64,000 nt of DNA from Atriophallophorus winterbourni. Its lineage: Eukaryota; Platyhelminthes; Trematoda; Plagiorchiida; Microphallidae. The position numbers were made by a program, and so were the translations under genes. Below are positions 11,199 through 20,239 of the stretch, one piece after another. The DNA lies in contig JACCGJ010010471.1 of the NCBI GenBank assembly GCA_013407085.1, positions 1-64,000 on the forward strand. Reading direction: 5' to 3'. The notes below the pieces were generated by a model, which was given only the letters and a program-made list of their open reading frames with translations, did no database searches and was not told the origin of the DNA. Position 1 is the first letter of the stretch; each line of letters opens with the position of its first letter.

Positions 11199-13581
11199 AT
11201 TTCTATCTAGTCTAAATCATATTACCTCGTCACTAGTGATTTAAACTGCATCCGTGTACATGCGTTCAACGAATGAATGATTGTTATGCCCCAGTACATC
11301 TACTTATCGATATCTTCACTCTGGTCAGGTAAAACCTAGAACCTGATTACGGACTGAACAGCTCACTTATCGTGTGTACGTTCCTTCATGTAATCATTGA
11401 TCAACACTTGGATGAATTTCACTGGATATTTTTCAGATTTTCATAATATGATAGCAATTTTTCGGTTCATCGAAATGATATACATATAGTTTATTTATTG
11501 TCTTTATTTTCTCCTCGATTGTGAGCCTAGTTTTATGAAGGACTTCAAATGCTTAGAAAGACTGTAGCTGATTATGATTGTGAGCAGCGTACAAATCAAG
11601 TTTAGTGTCCACGTCTAATGTGCGTACAGAATATTATGGACAGATTTGAGCAGTTATGCTTCTGAAGTCAGCGAATTTCTCGTTTGCGTTTATGTCATAG
11701 ACGCTCACGATGGCATCCTGGTATAATCACGAATCATTTTCGACAACGTCGTGCTTGTCTTAGTGTTATTGTCGCTTTTTTCATAGTTGGACTTCGCAAA
11801 ATTTCTTTACTTAATATTCTACCTTAAATTTAACAACTTCAGTGCATTCACGAGTTCAAACTCTGACAGAAGCTACTGCACCTAGTAATACTATAGAGTC
11901 AGGTGGTGCGAATCGGATGATTTATTTTATGTGATAAATTCTAATGATATATCAAGTTTCGACAAGTGATGATTAACATAAAATACTATAAATTATATTC
12001 GATTATGCGCTTATTCAATCTCAGCCTACAATAAGGAAAAATACCAACGCATTTGAAAGCAGGCATGATAACTCCTATTTATAAAGGTGGTAGCCGTTCA
12101 GACACAGCAAAGTATAGAGCGGTAAGAAAGAAGAAAAAATGGCTTTATTCGAGTACACGAATTTTCAGCGATACTATTAATTCAACCACACGAAATAAAA
12201 TGTACATTTTAAAAAAGACATGTCAAAGAAGGATGATCCACTTCAGTTATTGTGACTGCGCACATTAGAGAACATTTTGAAAACCAAAATATTTTGACTG
12301 AAGAACAACACGGTTTTCGAAGAAATCGTTGCTGTTTATCTAAACTTCTTACACAGTTCGAGGATTGGCCTAAGGCATTAGACGATGTGGAGGATGTACA
12401 AGCTTGCTACATCGACATTTCCAAAGCTTTCGATAGAGTCAACCATGACATAATATTAAAAAGCTGAAAGCTTATGGAATAACGGGAATGCTGTTAAATT
12501 GGATAAGGGACTATCTTGCTGATAGATACTTCCATGTTCGCATTTGCAGCACCTTCTATAGAAGAATAGACGTCACAAGAGGAGTTTCGCAATGCTCGGT
12601 GCTTGGACCTCTTCTATTCTTGGTGTATATGAACGATATAGTACAGGATATTGGATTAACTTGATACTATTTGCCGATGGTATTAAAATAGAGAAACTTT
12701 TCAGGGCTGTTAATGACTGTATAACACTACAACGGGATCTGTGCACCTTATTTCGTTGGTCTCAGTCAAACGAGTTACCATTTAACACTGCGAAATGTAA
12801 AATGCTGCGGCTTGGAAAATCTCTGCACCACACGTATCAGCTTGGCGCACAAGATTTCGACTGGACCACCGCATAAAAAGATCTCGGTATCTGGGTGTCG
12901 TTTAACCATAAGCCTGGACATCATCGTCGGACACTGTACAATAAAGCCTGCCGTATCATGTCTTTTAAAAAGGATATTCAGGATTTTCACGTTCGAAATT
13001 TTATCCCGGTTAATTGATACATATTAGAGTCCTGTTATGGAATATTCTATCAAAGCATGGGCACCATGAGTAGGGATATCGAACTACCTGACATCATTTA
13101 TCATCGTGCGACAATGTTGATCTCCCAATACATAAATTTAACTTTAAAAGAGCGAATTTAAAACTAAATCTATACGATTTTCCCAAACGACGGATACGGA
13201 GCGACCTCCTGTTTGCCTTCAAAATCTTGCTTACTGAAAACCATCCCCTTAAACACTTTCTAAAGCCCAATGGCATCACTCAAACACGAAAACATTGAAT
13301 TTCTTTGAGCATTCCGCATTCTCGATTGTATGCATCTCGAAAGTTTTTCTCGATAAGAATTTGTTTCTTTTTGAACATCTCGCCCACAGAAATCACTCGG
13401 AATCTGTTGAGGATTTCGCTTCTAAACTCGATGAGCTTATGACAAACCATGCGGAATGTAACCGTCCCAATTGATTTTCGAGAGATTTTATAATTCTACT
13501 CCATGTACCTGTCATCATATGGTTATTCTTGAGCTTATTGCTTTTTCTACCACAAAACTTTCTGAGTTCTGATATTACCAG
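11199..13581 (+). mobile_element. Chimeric repeat copy 1: unknown ~820 bp module joined to CR1 RT and 3' end (copy C)
   Basis: Bases 11199-12020 form a non-coding module that recurs almost unchanged at 51236-52018, with the same left edge (gatttctatctagtc). From about 12021 the sequence is CR1: HLKAGMITPIYKGGSRSDT, QHGFRRNRCCLSKLL, CYIDISKAFDRVNHDIIL, LFADGIKI (consensus LFADDIKI, one catalytic Asp lost). The C-terminal tail contains a SKLDEL remnant. The 3' UTR at about 13518-13581 is a diverged match to the CR1 consensus end. The RT lies in at least four frames and cannot work. Relative to copy 2, bases ~12117-12247 are replaced by unrelated sequence. Confidence 0.75.
12252..12876 (+). pseudogene. 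CR1 copy C: reverse transcriptase remnant
   Basis: RT blocks appear in frames 12252-12467 and 12592-12876. The first has the palm entry (EEQHGFRRNRCC, DISKAFDRVNHD). The second has LILFADGIKIEKLF, where the FADD box has become FADG, then FNTAKCKMLRLG. Between them the conserved PQGSVLGP region survives only as 'GVSQCSVLGP' in a shifted frame at about 12580. The pattern is neutral decay. Confidence 0.75.
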
Positions 13582-15423
13582 TGTTCGTACGGAACCGAGG
13601 ACGCTTTTCTAATTGGGTGAACAGAATATATCATTACCAGCATCGCCTCAAAAATCATATTGGAGCTAGTGGTTAATTTTGTTGTCCAGATTCACAATTT
13701 TAATTATCGATAAATGCCAGACAATTTTGGGGTTGATATGCATGTTAATACGTTTTCCATTTTCGCACATCACACCGCAAACATTTATCAGTAAATCCTT
13801 ACTTAATTTATGAAGATATAACACTAAGTTTGTTATTATATTGTATCCTTCGAGCTGTGATGATATAGTCAAATTTCACAAGCCATATCTGACACCAACG
13901 TGTCGGAGTTTATTCTCAATTATCTTCACTGCCTTATCTGATCACACTTAGATGTCTCCACTTTAAATCATCAAAAGATTTCGCGTGCCGGGTAGTAGTA
14001 TCGTTGCAAACACCATCTTTTAATCTATTGGACGCTGTAACTTAAATTTCGCCAATCTCGTAAGTCATCACAATCGCGTGATTACACATGAAAGTTATAC
14101 TGAATTCACACATCGTGAGCCACTCGTTATTTTGATCAAAACAGTAGCTTGTTTCTCAGTGAAACTGCAGTACTATGCTCCGTAAGACGGGGGAAATGAG
14201 TACGTGAACTACGCTATATGGGGAACATTTTTAATGCTGAAACGTAAGGTTGCTTAACTTGTTCGAAGTACAATATTCTATTCATAAGTTGAACGTCAAG
14301 CGAAGAGCTGCTGTTTTCACTTCTGCCTGAATCAACTCTCGTTAGTATCTTTCAACAGTCCTGATGCAAACACGAATGCGAAAAGCATAAGGTATCCATG
14401 TCTCTCTAACCACGTGCTATATAGAACAGAATACAACGCAAGTAATGCAAGATTAATTGGAAAACGTTTTTGTAAATTAAAAATCTATTAGATTTATTCA
14501 TCTAGAAAATAAATTAGATTATTCTTAAGCGAAAAAGAAACTTTGTAATGTGTTGCTCACAAATATTTGCGTATATAATTGTAATATAATAATGAGTTAG
14601 ACATGGGGAGAATGTAAAACTCTTATTGTTTTTCTGTCAAAAACATCTAGCTTTACTACTAACAAAAAATACAGATTTATGCACAACAAATAACTGAAAA
14701 TCAACATATAAAAAGCGAGCGCTGGTAACAATTGTTTATCATTGAGTGATATTTACAGAAAACTTTGTTGGGCTACACACTTCAAGTTGATGTACAACGT
14801 TCTCGGTCACTGTACGATCCAATACATTTGATATTACAGGAATTAGAGAGACTATTTTCGATCGGAACCACTACAATCATTGCAAGTGGGCTGGATTTGT
14901 TTTTTTCACTGATCTACCATTTACAGATAGCATGAACACATAACAAATTCTGCTTACATTCCTGGTAAATATGATTTCATCCTCTGTCAAACATATTTAT
15001 TAAAAATATAAAATCGATCTAAATAAATAAAAACAATCACCGGCTCGATCTCGACGTCACTTAGCTGTAGTTTCACGTATAAGCTTGGCAATGCTTCTGT
15101 CGAATGGTTTGCTATACTATTGAAAACTTTTGCCAAAATTGAGCAATTCTGGATTGTCAACTTATCTTCGGCACAAGCATGATGGCCTTGGTTTGAACCT
15201 GGATCAACAGTAAGTAATGCAGTTTAATAAGCTTCAGGCAGAAGTTAATCTCTATTATCTTAAAAGAGCTCTAATGGCAGCATCGCTTTTATCCTGTAAA
15301 AATAGAATTAATTTTGTTTCCAAGTTTTCAAATACATAGTCTGGGTATATCAGTCTGTTAAATACAGGCAAGGATTCGTAATGCTATAATTTTATTATAC
15401 GAGTACAAATGTGAAGCGAAATG
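13582..15423. other. No recognisable gene; AT-rich sequence
   Basis: No frame longer than about 70 codons and no family match. Nothing that looks like a repeat of another part of the window was noticed. Confidence 0.4.
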
Positions 15424-15850
15424 CTACGATATTGAGCGCTTTGTGCGCTTGATTCAGAATCAATTTGTGATTCAGTATTTGAACACAGTGGTTGTTACCG
15501 AGAGACGAGAGAGAGTACAACTTCAATTATTTACATTTATTCTTTTAACAAACAGTATTTTTAACTATGTGTACTTTAATACTTGCTATGAAATTAATAG
15601 ATTAAAAGCCTTAATGTAGTGTGGTGCTCACATTCTCATCCCTTACACACCACTACCGGTTTCTGGCTGATTGCCGTCATCAGGTGGAGACAGTAAGATC
15701 AGGTTCAGTGAGCTTTGAAACAGTGGAAAAGCAGTGAACAAAGTTAAACTTGTATGCCACTGTTATATAGGGTTCTCACAAAGAACCACGATGTTCAAAT
15801 ACAGAATCACAAAGTGATTCCTGGCCAAGCGCTCGAGGCGCACAGACAAG
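15424..15850. repeat. Inverted repeat pair flanking the left hammerhead motif
   Basis: The segment at about 15435-15495 (gcgctttgtgcgcttgattc, then gtatttgaacacagtgg) reappears in reverse complement at about 15785-15845 (ccacgatgttcaaatac, then caagcgctcgaggcgcac). The right arm contains TGGCCAAGCGC, which fits a pol III A box, but no matching B box at normal spacing. The arms may be an old SINE-like or Penelope terminal repeat. By-eye match only. Confidence 0.45.
15650..15687 (-). ncRNA. Type I hammerhead ribozyme motif (HHR-1)
   Basis: Read on minus: CCAC (helix I) then CTGATGA, CGGC-loop-GCCA (helix II), GAA, A-CCGG-T (minimal helix III), A at the cleavage position, then GTGG (helix I closing strand). 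All invariant core bases are present and both helix I strands pair perfectly over four bases. Helix II has three G-C/C-G pairs plus a C-A mismatch at its base. Helix III is one A-T pair closing CCGG, or the palindrome ACCGGT pairing in trans as in dimeric hammerheads. Predicted cut follows the A complementary to 15654. Confidence 0.75.
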
Positions 15851-15890
15851 ACCAATGTATTGTGGTGCTCACATCCTCATCCTTTACACA

Positions 15891-15928
15891 CCACTACCGG
15901 TTTCTGGATTTTTGCCGTCATCAGGTAG
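15891..15928 (-). ncRNA. Type I hammerhead ribozyme motif (HHR-2), weakened helix II
   Basis: The same architecture as HHR-1, in the second terminal repeat: CTAC, CTGATGA, helix II, GAA, ACCGGT, A, GTGG. The core boxes are intact. Helix I now has one G-T wobble, and helix II keeps only two strong pairs because the loop side reads TCCA. It is probably a less active sister of HHR-1. Confidence 0.65.
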
Positions 15929-16076
15929 AAACAGTGAGATCAGGTTCAGTGAGCCTTTAAACAGTGGAAAAGCGGTAAACAAAGTTAAACTTGTAATGGA
16001 AAATGTTTGTGACCAAACGGGGAATCATAATCATGAAAAAATAAAGTTTGTAATGAATCGGTGAGAGTAGTTTATG

Positions 16077-16115
16077 GGTAACGTTTCGCTTCTGACACAG
16101 AAGCTTCGTCAGACC
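16077..16115 (-). ncRNA. Hammerhead ribozyme-like motif of a second class (HHR-3)
   Basis: On minus: GGT (helix I), CTGACGA (the allowed variable base of CUGANGA is C), an A, a perfect seven-pair hairpin GCTTCTG/CAGAAGC with a three-base loop, GAA, the palindrome ACGT, T at the cleavage position, and ACC closing helix I. ACGT is too short to fold on itself, so activity would need a dimer through helix III. The motif lies ~220 bp beyond the GIY-YIG domain, where a Penelope 3' ribozyme is expected. The extra A between the core box and helix II is the main doubt. Confidence 0.6.
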
Positions 16116-16331
16116 AAGGGTGTCAGTACGAACAGAGATCAAGCTTAAATTGCATTCACCTGACCGATCATAAGCTGGTTAAGAACTGCACAGTCTGCGC
16201 TCGTTAAGAAGGACAGGCGCGTTCAATATCAACTGACGCACCACCACCCCTACGTGCCGTATAATCCCTTAATTGTTCTAGTCTTGGCAGGTGTGAATGA
16301 CATCTGCTGACCGATTAGCTCGGTGCGCGCA

Positions 16332-16805
16332 CTAGGGGTCACGCATGTTAATGTTTATCCGCTGCAGAACCGGATGCCAGATTGCGGAGATATCAGCCCC
16401 ATCCACCTTATTAACTGCATTCTTACCGGCCTTTGTTATCTCAACCGCCTCAGCGTGAAGTCGTTTAATGTATGGTTTTATTCCCCGCCTTATCACTTTT
16501 GCGTTGTCAAGATCAACGCTGTGACCTGTGTCCAGCAAGTGCTCAGCCAGTGCTGAATCTCTTATCAGTGATTGATATTCACTGGAATTGCGTGGCTGCT
16601 TACCAATTCGATTTTTGGGTTCACTTATCCTAGTACTGAGTTCTCTGGATGTTTGCCCGATATATACTCCCGAGCAACCTTTGCAGTTGATTTTACATAC
16701 GCAATTCGTCGCGCAGCCTGAAGGTGTTTTATCCTTGAGTTGCTTTAATAAGGATCTGAGTGTTCTACCTCTTTTATACGTTACTCGTATACCTGCGTTA
16801 TTCAA
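16332..16805 (-). pseudogene. Penelope-like GIY-YIG endonuclease domain
   Basis: This 157-residue frame is the nicking endonuclease of the Penelope-like element. Near residues 37-58 it has the cysteine-rich entry (CATNCVCKINCKGC) directly followed by GVYIGQTSRELSTRI, which holds the GVYIG/YIG-type strand and the catalytic Arg region. Further on, LAEHLLDTGHSVDLDNAKVI supplies the conserved His and the AEHxxxTGH motif. It is open but separated from the RT by frame breaks, and the usual EH after the Arg is EP (STRISEPKNR), so it may be inactive. Confidence 0.82.
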
Positions 16806-16859
16806 GATTCGACTTATCCCCTCTGACGCTTCCTTAACGTAAGGTATAGAAACTGTTGC

Positions 16860-17552
16860 ACGTCAAACTTTTTCCGTTTTGGGTGCTGGGTATTTAACCC
16901 GTTTCAGTTGGCGTTTAATTAGGCTCTTAGGGTAACCATGATCACCAAGTCGACGACTAACTTCTTGATGAGCCGCTTTTTATCGGTAGCATCTCTGCAA
17001 GAGCGTTCAACTTTGTAGAACAGCGATTTTGCAACTGAATTAAATACCTTTTTGGGGGTGCACTGATGAGTACCGCAAGACCGCATCTGTGTCGATTGGC
17101 TTACGATAGACCGTAGTGCTTATTTTACCATTCTGCTTTCGCGCAAGACAGTCCAAGAATGGAAGTGTCCCTTCTGTCGACTCAATCTCCTTTGTAACTT
17201 GGATTTTGGGATCCAAGTTGTTAAGGTAACTATGGAATGCTTCTAATCTGTCACGATTCATGATGACGAATGTATCATCGACACAACGCCACCATATCTT
17301 TGGCCGAAGAGCTACATTTTTAGAGCTAACTCTTAAAAATGCTCATTGTACATATCCACTAACACTGGGGAAATAGGTGAACCCATCGCTAACCTTTCCT
17401 TTTGTTTGTATAACTGTCCGTTAAACAAGAAGTGGTTCATATTCAGACAAATCGCTATGCCGTTGACGATTTGCTGTACACTCAAGTTTGTACGATCTGT
17501 CAATGTCGCGTCTGAATTAAGTGCATTTTTTGCTAATTCCCCAGCATTAAAA
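16860..17552 (-). pseudogene. Penelope-like reverse transcriptase remnant
   Basis: The RT copies the element's RNA at a nick. On minus, frame ~17552-17340 has LFNGQLYKQKERLAMGSPIS, the AMGSP motif of Penelope RTs. A frameshift leads to WWRCVDDTFVIMN at about 17300-17260 with the VDD catalytic pair. 17261-17040 continues FHSYLNNLDPKIQVTKEIES and EGTLPFLDCLARK and VYRKPIDTDAVL, typical of the family. Beyond 17040 the RT tail (KSLFYKVERSC) is broken. The RT N-terminal third is absent. Confidence 0.82.
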
Positions 17553-17585
17553 TAGAGAGAACAATGAAGATGTGTATTTTGGAAT

Positions 17586-19294
17586 TTAGTTAATCACAGC
17601 GGAAATGGCCAAAAGGTTTATCCCACAAGTACCCTCACCACGGTACAAGCGGAAGTAACCCTGGAATAAAAAAGATTCCAATATGTAACATGTTCATATT
17701 GAAATCAAAAATTGAAAAAAATCCATTAAGCCTACCCTTTCAATTTAAGTTAACTTGCACACAGAATAACAATCAGGTGTGTTGTTTTGAAGAAAACTCA
17801 AGAAAATGTTCGGTAACTTACATCTTCCCCAAATGATCGGCCATAACTGTTCTTCACCAACCAATACGGAATACCGTTCTCCTCGCCATAACCGACCGTC
17901 AAGACCGCATGATTAAGACTTTTGGGAGAGCAACTGTCTGGTTTTAAAACTCCGCCTTGGTAGAACTAAAATACAAACCACCGATAATCCACATGAAAAT
18001 AAAATTGTATAAATTTATAATCAAATCAACTCACTTGCAAAGGTTCCGAGTTAAGAGAGGTGGACATTGGTCCGTGTTGAGCCAACCATTTTGCTTGCTC
18101 CACTTCGGACTGATCAATTATGACGGATGAATTGATGTAGACGGCCACTTTTGAAGCTTCCAAGAAACACACTTGGCGATGTGCGTGATATGGGTAATCC
18201 ATTTGTGTTTCCAATCCTCCCATCATTTTGATTGCCTCGTACGTTTGCGGAGGAAAACCACCGTCACATGCGGAATCTAGATAGTCACAGTCTAGCAATT
18301 CCTAAAATAAAAATATTATCATTAGATTATACGTGAAAAACGATATATGGCAGTGGAATAAGCGTTCAACATACTTGTTTACTCAGCGTAATCAATTGCT
18401 TCGTCTTCATAAACCATTGTCCTTCAATGTTTCCTGTTACAGAGAATGCCCAGCAGGACCCACAGTAGCCTTGATCTTCGACCGGACCGACCGCTCCATG
18501 TTCTCTCCAGTCAACTGATTTCGGGATATCATTCACACCGCTAGCTCGAACTCTTTTAAAATTCGGAATATGATCCAATTTAGCATTTGCAAAATGTGCA
18601 CGGAATTCCTCGGCTTTGTAAAGAACGAAAATGATTAGCTATGCCATATACTTACCGGTTAAATCCGAGAATTGGGTCACTCCGTATTTGGCAGTTCCTT
18701 GTTCGTTACGTTGATATTCCTCGGCACGTTTCAAGTTATCCTTAAAGATTCCGAAACGTTTTTCCACATCTAAAGTTTGCAACATAAAGCTTTTAAAATG
18801 AAGCCTACCGTATCCATTGTAGTTCTTGTTATGTTTGTTTCTGAATTCCTGGAATAGTCTGCGGGCCTCCGCATCATCCTAAAAATTCATTGCGATGTAA
18901 ATTCTGTGATTAAAATTGATAACAAAAATGTCCTGAATAAAACTTTCTTAATTAATGTCAAAATTTGTTCCGACATGAGTTCCAATGAATGAATAACAAA
19001 ATTCTTAATGTGTTTCGCGAGAATCAAGCCATTTAGAATATTTCACAGAAGTCACTAAGGTGAATTGGCTTCTCCTTTAAAAATCGAAGCAGATTCGTTT
19101 CAGACTCGCTGATATTTGGTCTCGATATCTGGTCTGATATTTGATCTCGATTGCAAACAATGAACAATAGTTCTATTGCTTGTTGTATTGCGAAGCGCAT
19201 GCGATAGAAAACAATCATAACCAACCTTCCAGGTGTTCATCGCGAGGGCGCTTCCAACCCACAGGAGCAGACAACCAACTAAACAAATTCGCAT
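17586..19294 (-). CDS. CTSF: Cathepsin F-like papain-family cysteine protease, seven exons, complete
   Basis: A secreted or lysosomal endopeptidase precursor of 325 residues. Exons on minus: 19294-19226, 18878-18809, 18769-18656, 18613-18375, 18301-18035, 17965-17822 and 17660-17586, all with GT/AG borders and matching phases. Signal peptide residues 1-18 ([18 protein letters not shown]). The I29 inhibitor prodomain (about 29-87) has [16 protein letters not shown], the N-A-Q end of the ERFNAQ motif that marks cathepsin F. The peptidase C1 domain starts near 114 ([15 protein letters not shown]). Active site Gln132, Cys138 ([10 protein letters not shown]), His272 (LNHAV), Asn292. The usual NSWG reads NSYG and the following WGE reads FGE. 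Length and motifs fit fluke cathepsin F digestive proteases. No frameshift or stop is seen, so it is likely functional. Confidence 0.93.
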
Positions 19295-19332
19295 TGTGTT
19301 GAGGTTTCCTGTCGAGATTCGCTTAACTTTAC

Positions 19333-19342
19333 GTATTTATAG
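19333..19342 (-). promoter_or_regulatory. Putative TATA box of the cathepsin F-like gene
   Basis: On minus the sequence CTATAAATAC lies about 40 bp before the start codon at 19294. If it works as a TATA box, transcription would begin about 10-15 bases before the ATG, giving a very short leader unless a spliced leader is added. Confidence 0.5.
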
Positions 19343-19344
19343 AC

Positions 19345-20070
19345 TTCATCGAGATCATAGTACAAATTGACATTCGCGGGTTCAGTTGAACAAGTTTTTT
19401 GTCACATTCACATTGGATCACTTGTGAGGATTTATGTTACTTTGATCCAAAGTGTAATCGAATTCTTAGCTCAAGTTAAACTTTGATTTCGTTGAATACA
19501 TTTGCAACCGCTTTTCGTTCCGATGAACTTTGCCCTTGTTTCGAAGGTTGAAAACGTACGGTTGACGCTACTTTACACTTGCACCAAAATGTAAAGTTTA
19601 ACTAGTCCTCGCGAAAATGCCAATCGCACCAGGTACTCGATTGCTGGACCCACGATTACAATGCTACTCTTAGTACAAACTTTTGGATATTTGATATTAA
19701 GCACAAGCGGTAGGTTCTTTATAATTCGATTGGATTTATGTCATTGTTTCTGAATACCAGTACGCGTATCTCGGAAAGTGAAAATAGAGTGTAATAGCCC
19801 TAAAGTAAAAGTAGGAGTTTTAAATATTCAAGATTTATGGTTAAAGATGCTTTTAACTTTGCGATTTGCCAAAGGTTAAAAATGCAGGTAATTATGCGTA
19901 TAGATAGCATGAATCGGTCCTCATGAATAACGTTACGAGAATAAATGTTTTATCAATAGATGGGCGCAATATCACGGTCAGCTCGCGTATAATCGTTAAG
20001 TTTCGATTTGAACTTATGAGTATACCTTATTAACAGAAATCTCTAAGTAATAATCATGTACAAGATCGCA
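19345..20070. other. Upstream region of the cathepsin gene, nothing recognised
   Basis: No open frame or repeat recognised. It probably contains distal control sequence of the minus-strand protease gene, but no specific site can be named. Confidence 0.35.
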
Positions 20071-20076
20071 TTCGCC

Positions 20077-20237
20077 GTGCTTCAATCCTCGAATGCAGTA
20101 AAAAGGTGGGATAACCAGCAACGATTTCTTTTAAGCCCATGTTGTGCAGCGGTCACAATATGTTGGTGTTCTAAATGTTCTCGTATGCGCGCAGTCACAT
20201 TACGCTCTATTAATATAGAGATTACCAACTTTATTGA
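20077..20237 (-). mobile_element. Short CR1 RT fragment (copy D)
   Basis: About 160 bp. On minus it translates without stops as ERNVTARIREHLEHQHIVTA followed by AQHGLKRNRCWLSHLFTAFE, clearly matching IVTARIREHFENQNIFTAAQ of the chimeric repeat at 51236-53165. Both ends are cut. The plus-strand open frame here is only its antisense. Confidence 0.72.
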
Positions 20238-20239
20238 AA

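Larger units (their letters stand above)
15614..15999 (-). repeat. Direct repeat of Penelope terminal sequence, two copies ~243 bp apart
   Basis: Bases 15614-15754 and 15856-15998 are close copies (shared 'gtggtgctcacat', 'accactaccggtttctgg', 'caggttcagtgag', 'aaacaaagttaaacttg', with slight differences). Each contains one hammerhead motif at the same relative position. About 100 bp of other sequence, including the inverted-repeat arm, separates them. Tandem terminal repeats of this sort are usual for Penelope-like elements. Confidence 0.75.
15614..17556 (-). mobile_element. Penelope-like element: RT, GIY-YIG endonuclease and ribozyme-bearing terminal repeats
   Basis: Right to left: an RT whose blocks match Penelope-like elements, a frame-broken connector, a GIY-YIG nuclease domain, an untranslated stretch, a hammerhead motif (16077-16115) and two direct repeats each holding another hammerhead motif. 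Linkage of RT to GIY-YIG defines Penelope-like elements, and hammerhead ribozymes in their terminal repeats are established for the group. The RT N-terminus is missing, so the copy is 5'-truncated. Its right end lies about 30 bp past the stop codon of the cathepsin gene, in the same orientation. Several frameshifts in the connector make it inactive. Confidence 0.85.

Noticed and set aside
15754..16064. Two overlapping plus-strand frames over the Penelope repeats
   Set aside because: They are antisense to the ribozyme repeats and repeat with them; not coding.
17586..19294. Cathepsin L instead of cathepsin F
   Set aside because: The prodomain ends in the N-A-Q form of the ERFNAQ motif and the mature sequence has the fluke cathepsin F style ([18 protein letters not shown]), which fits F better.
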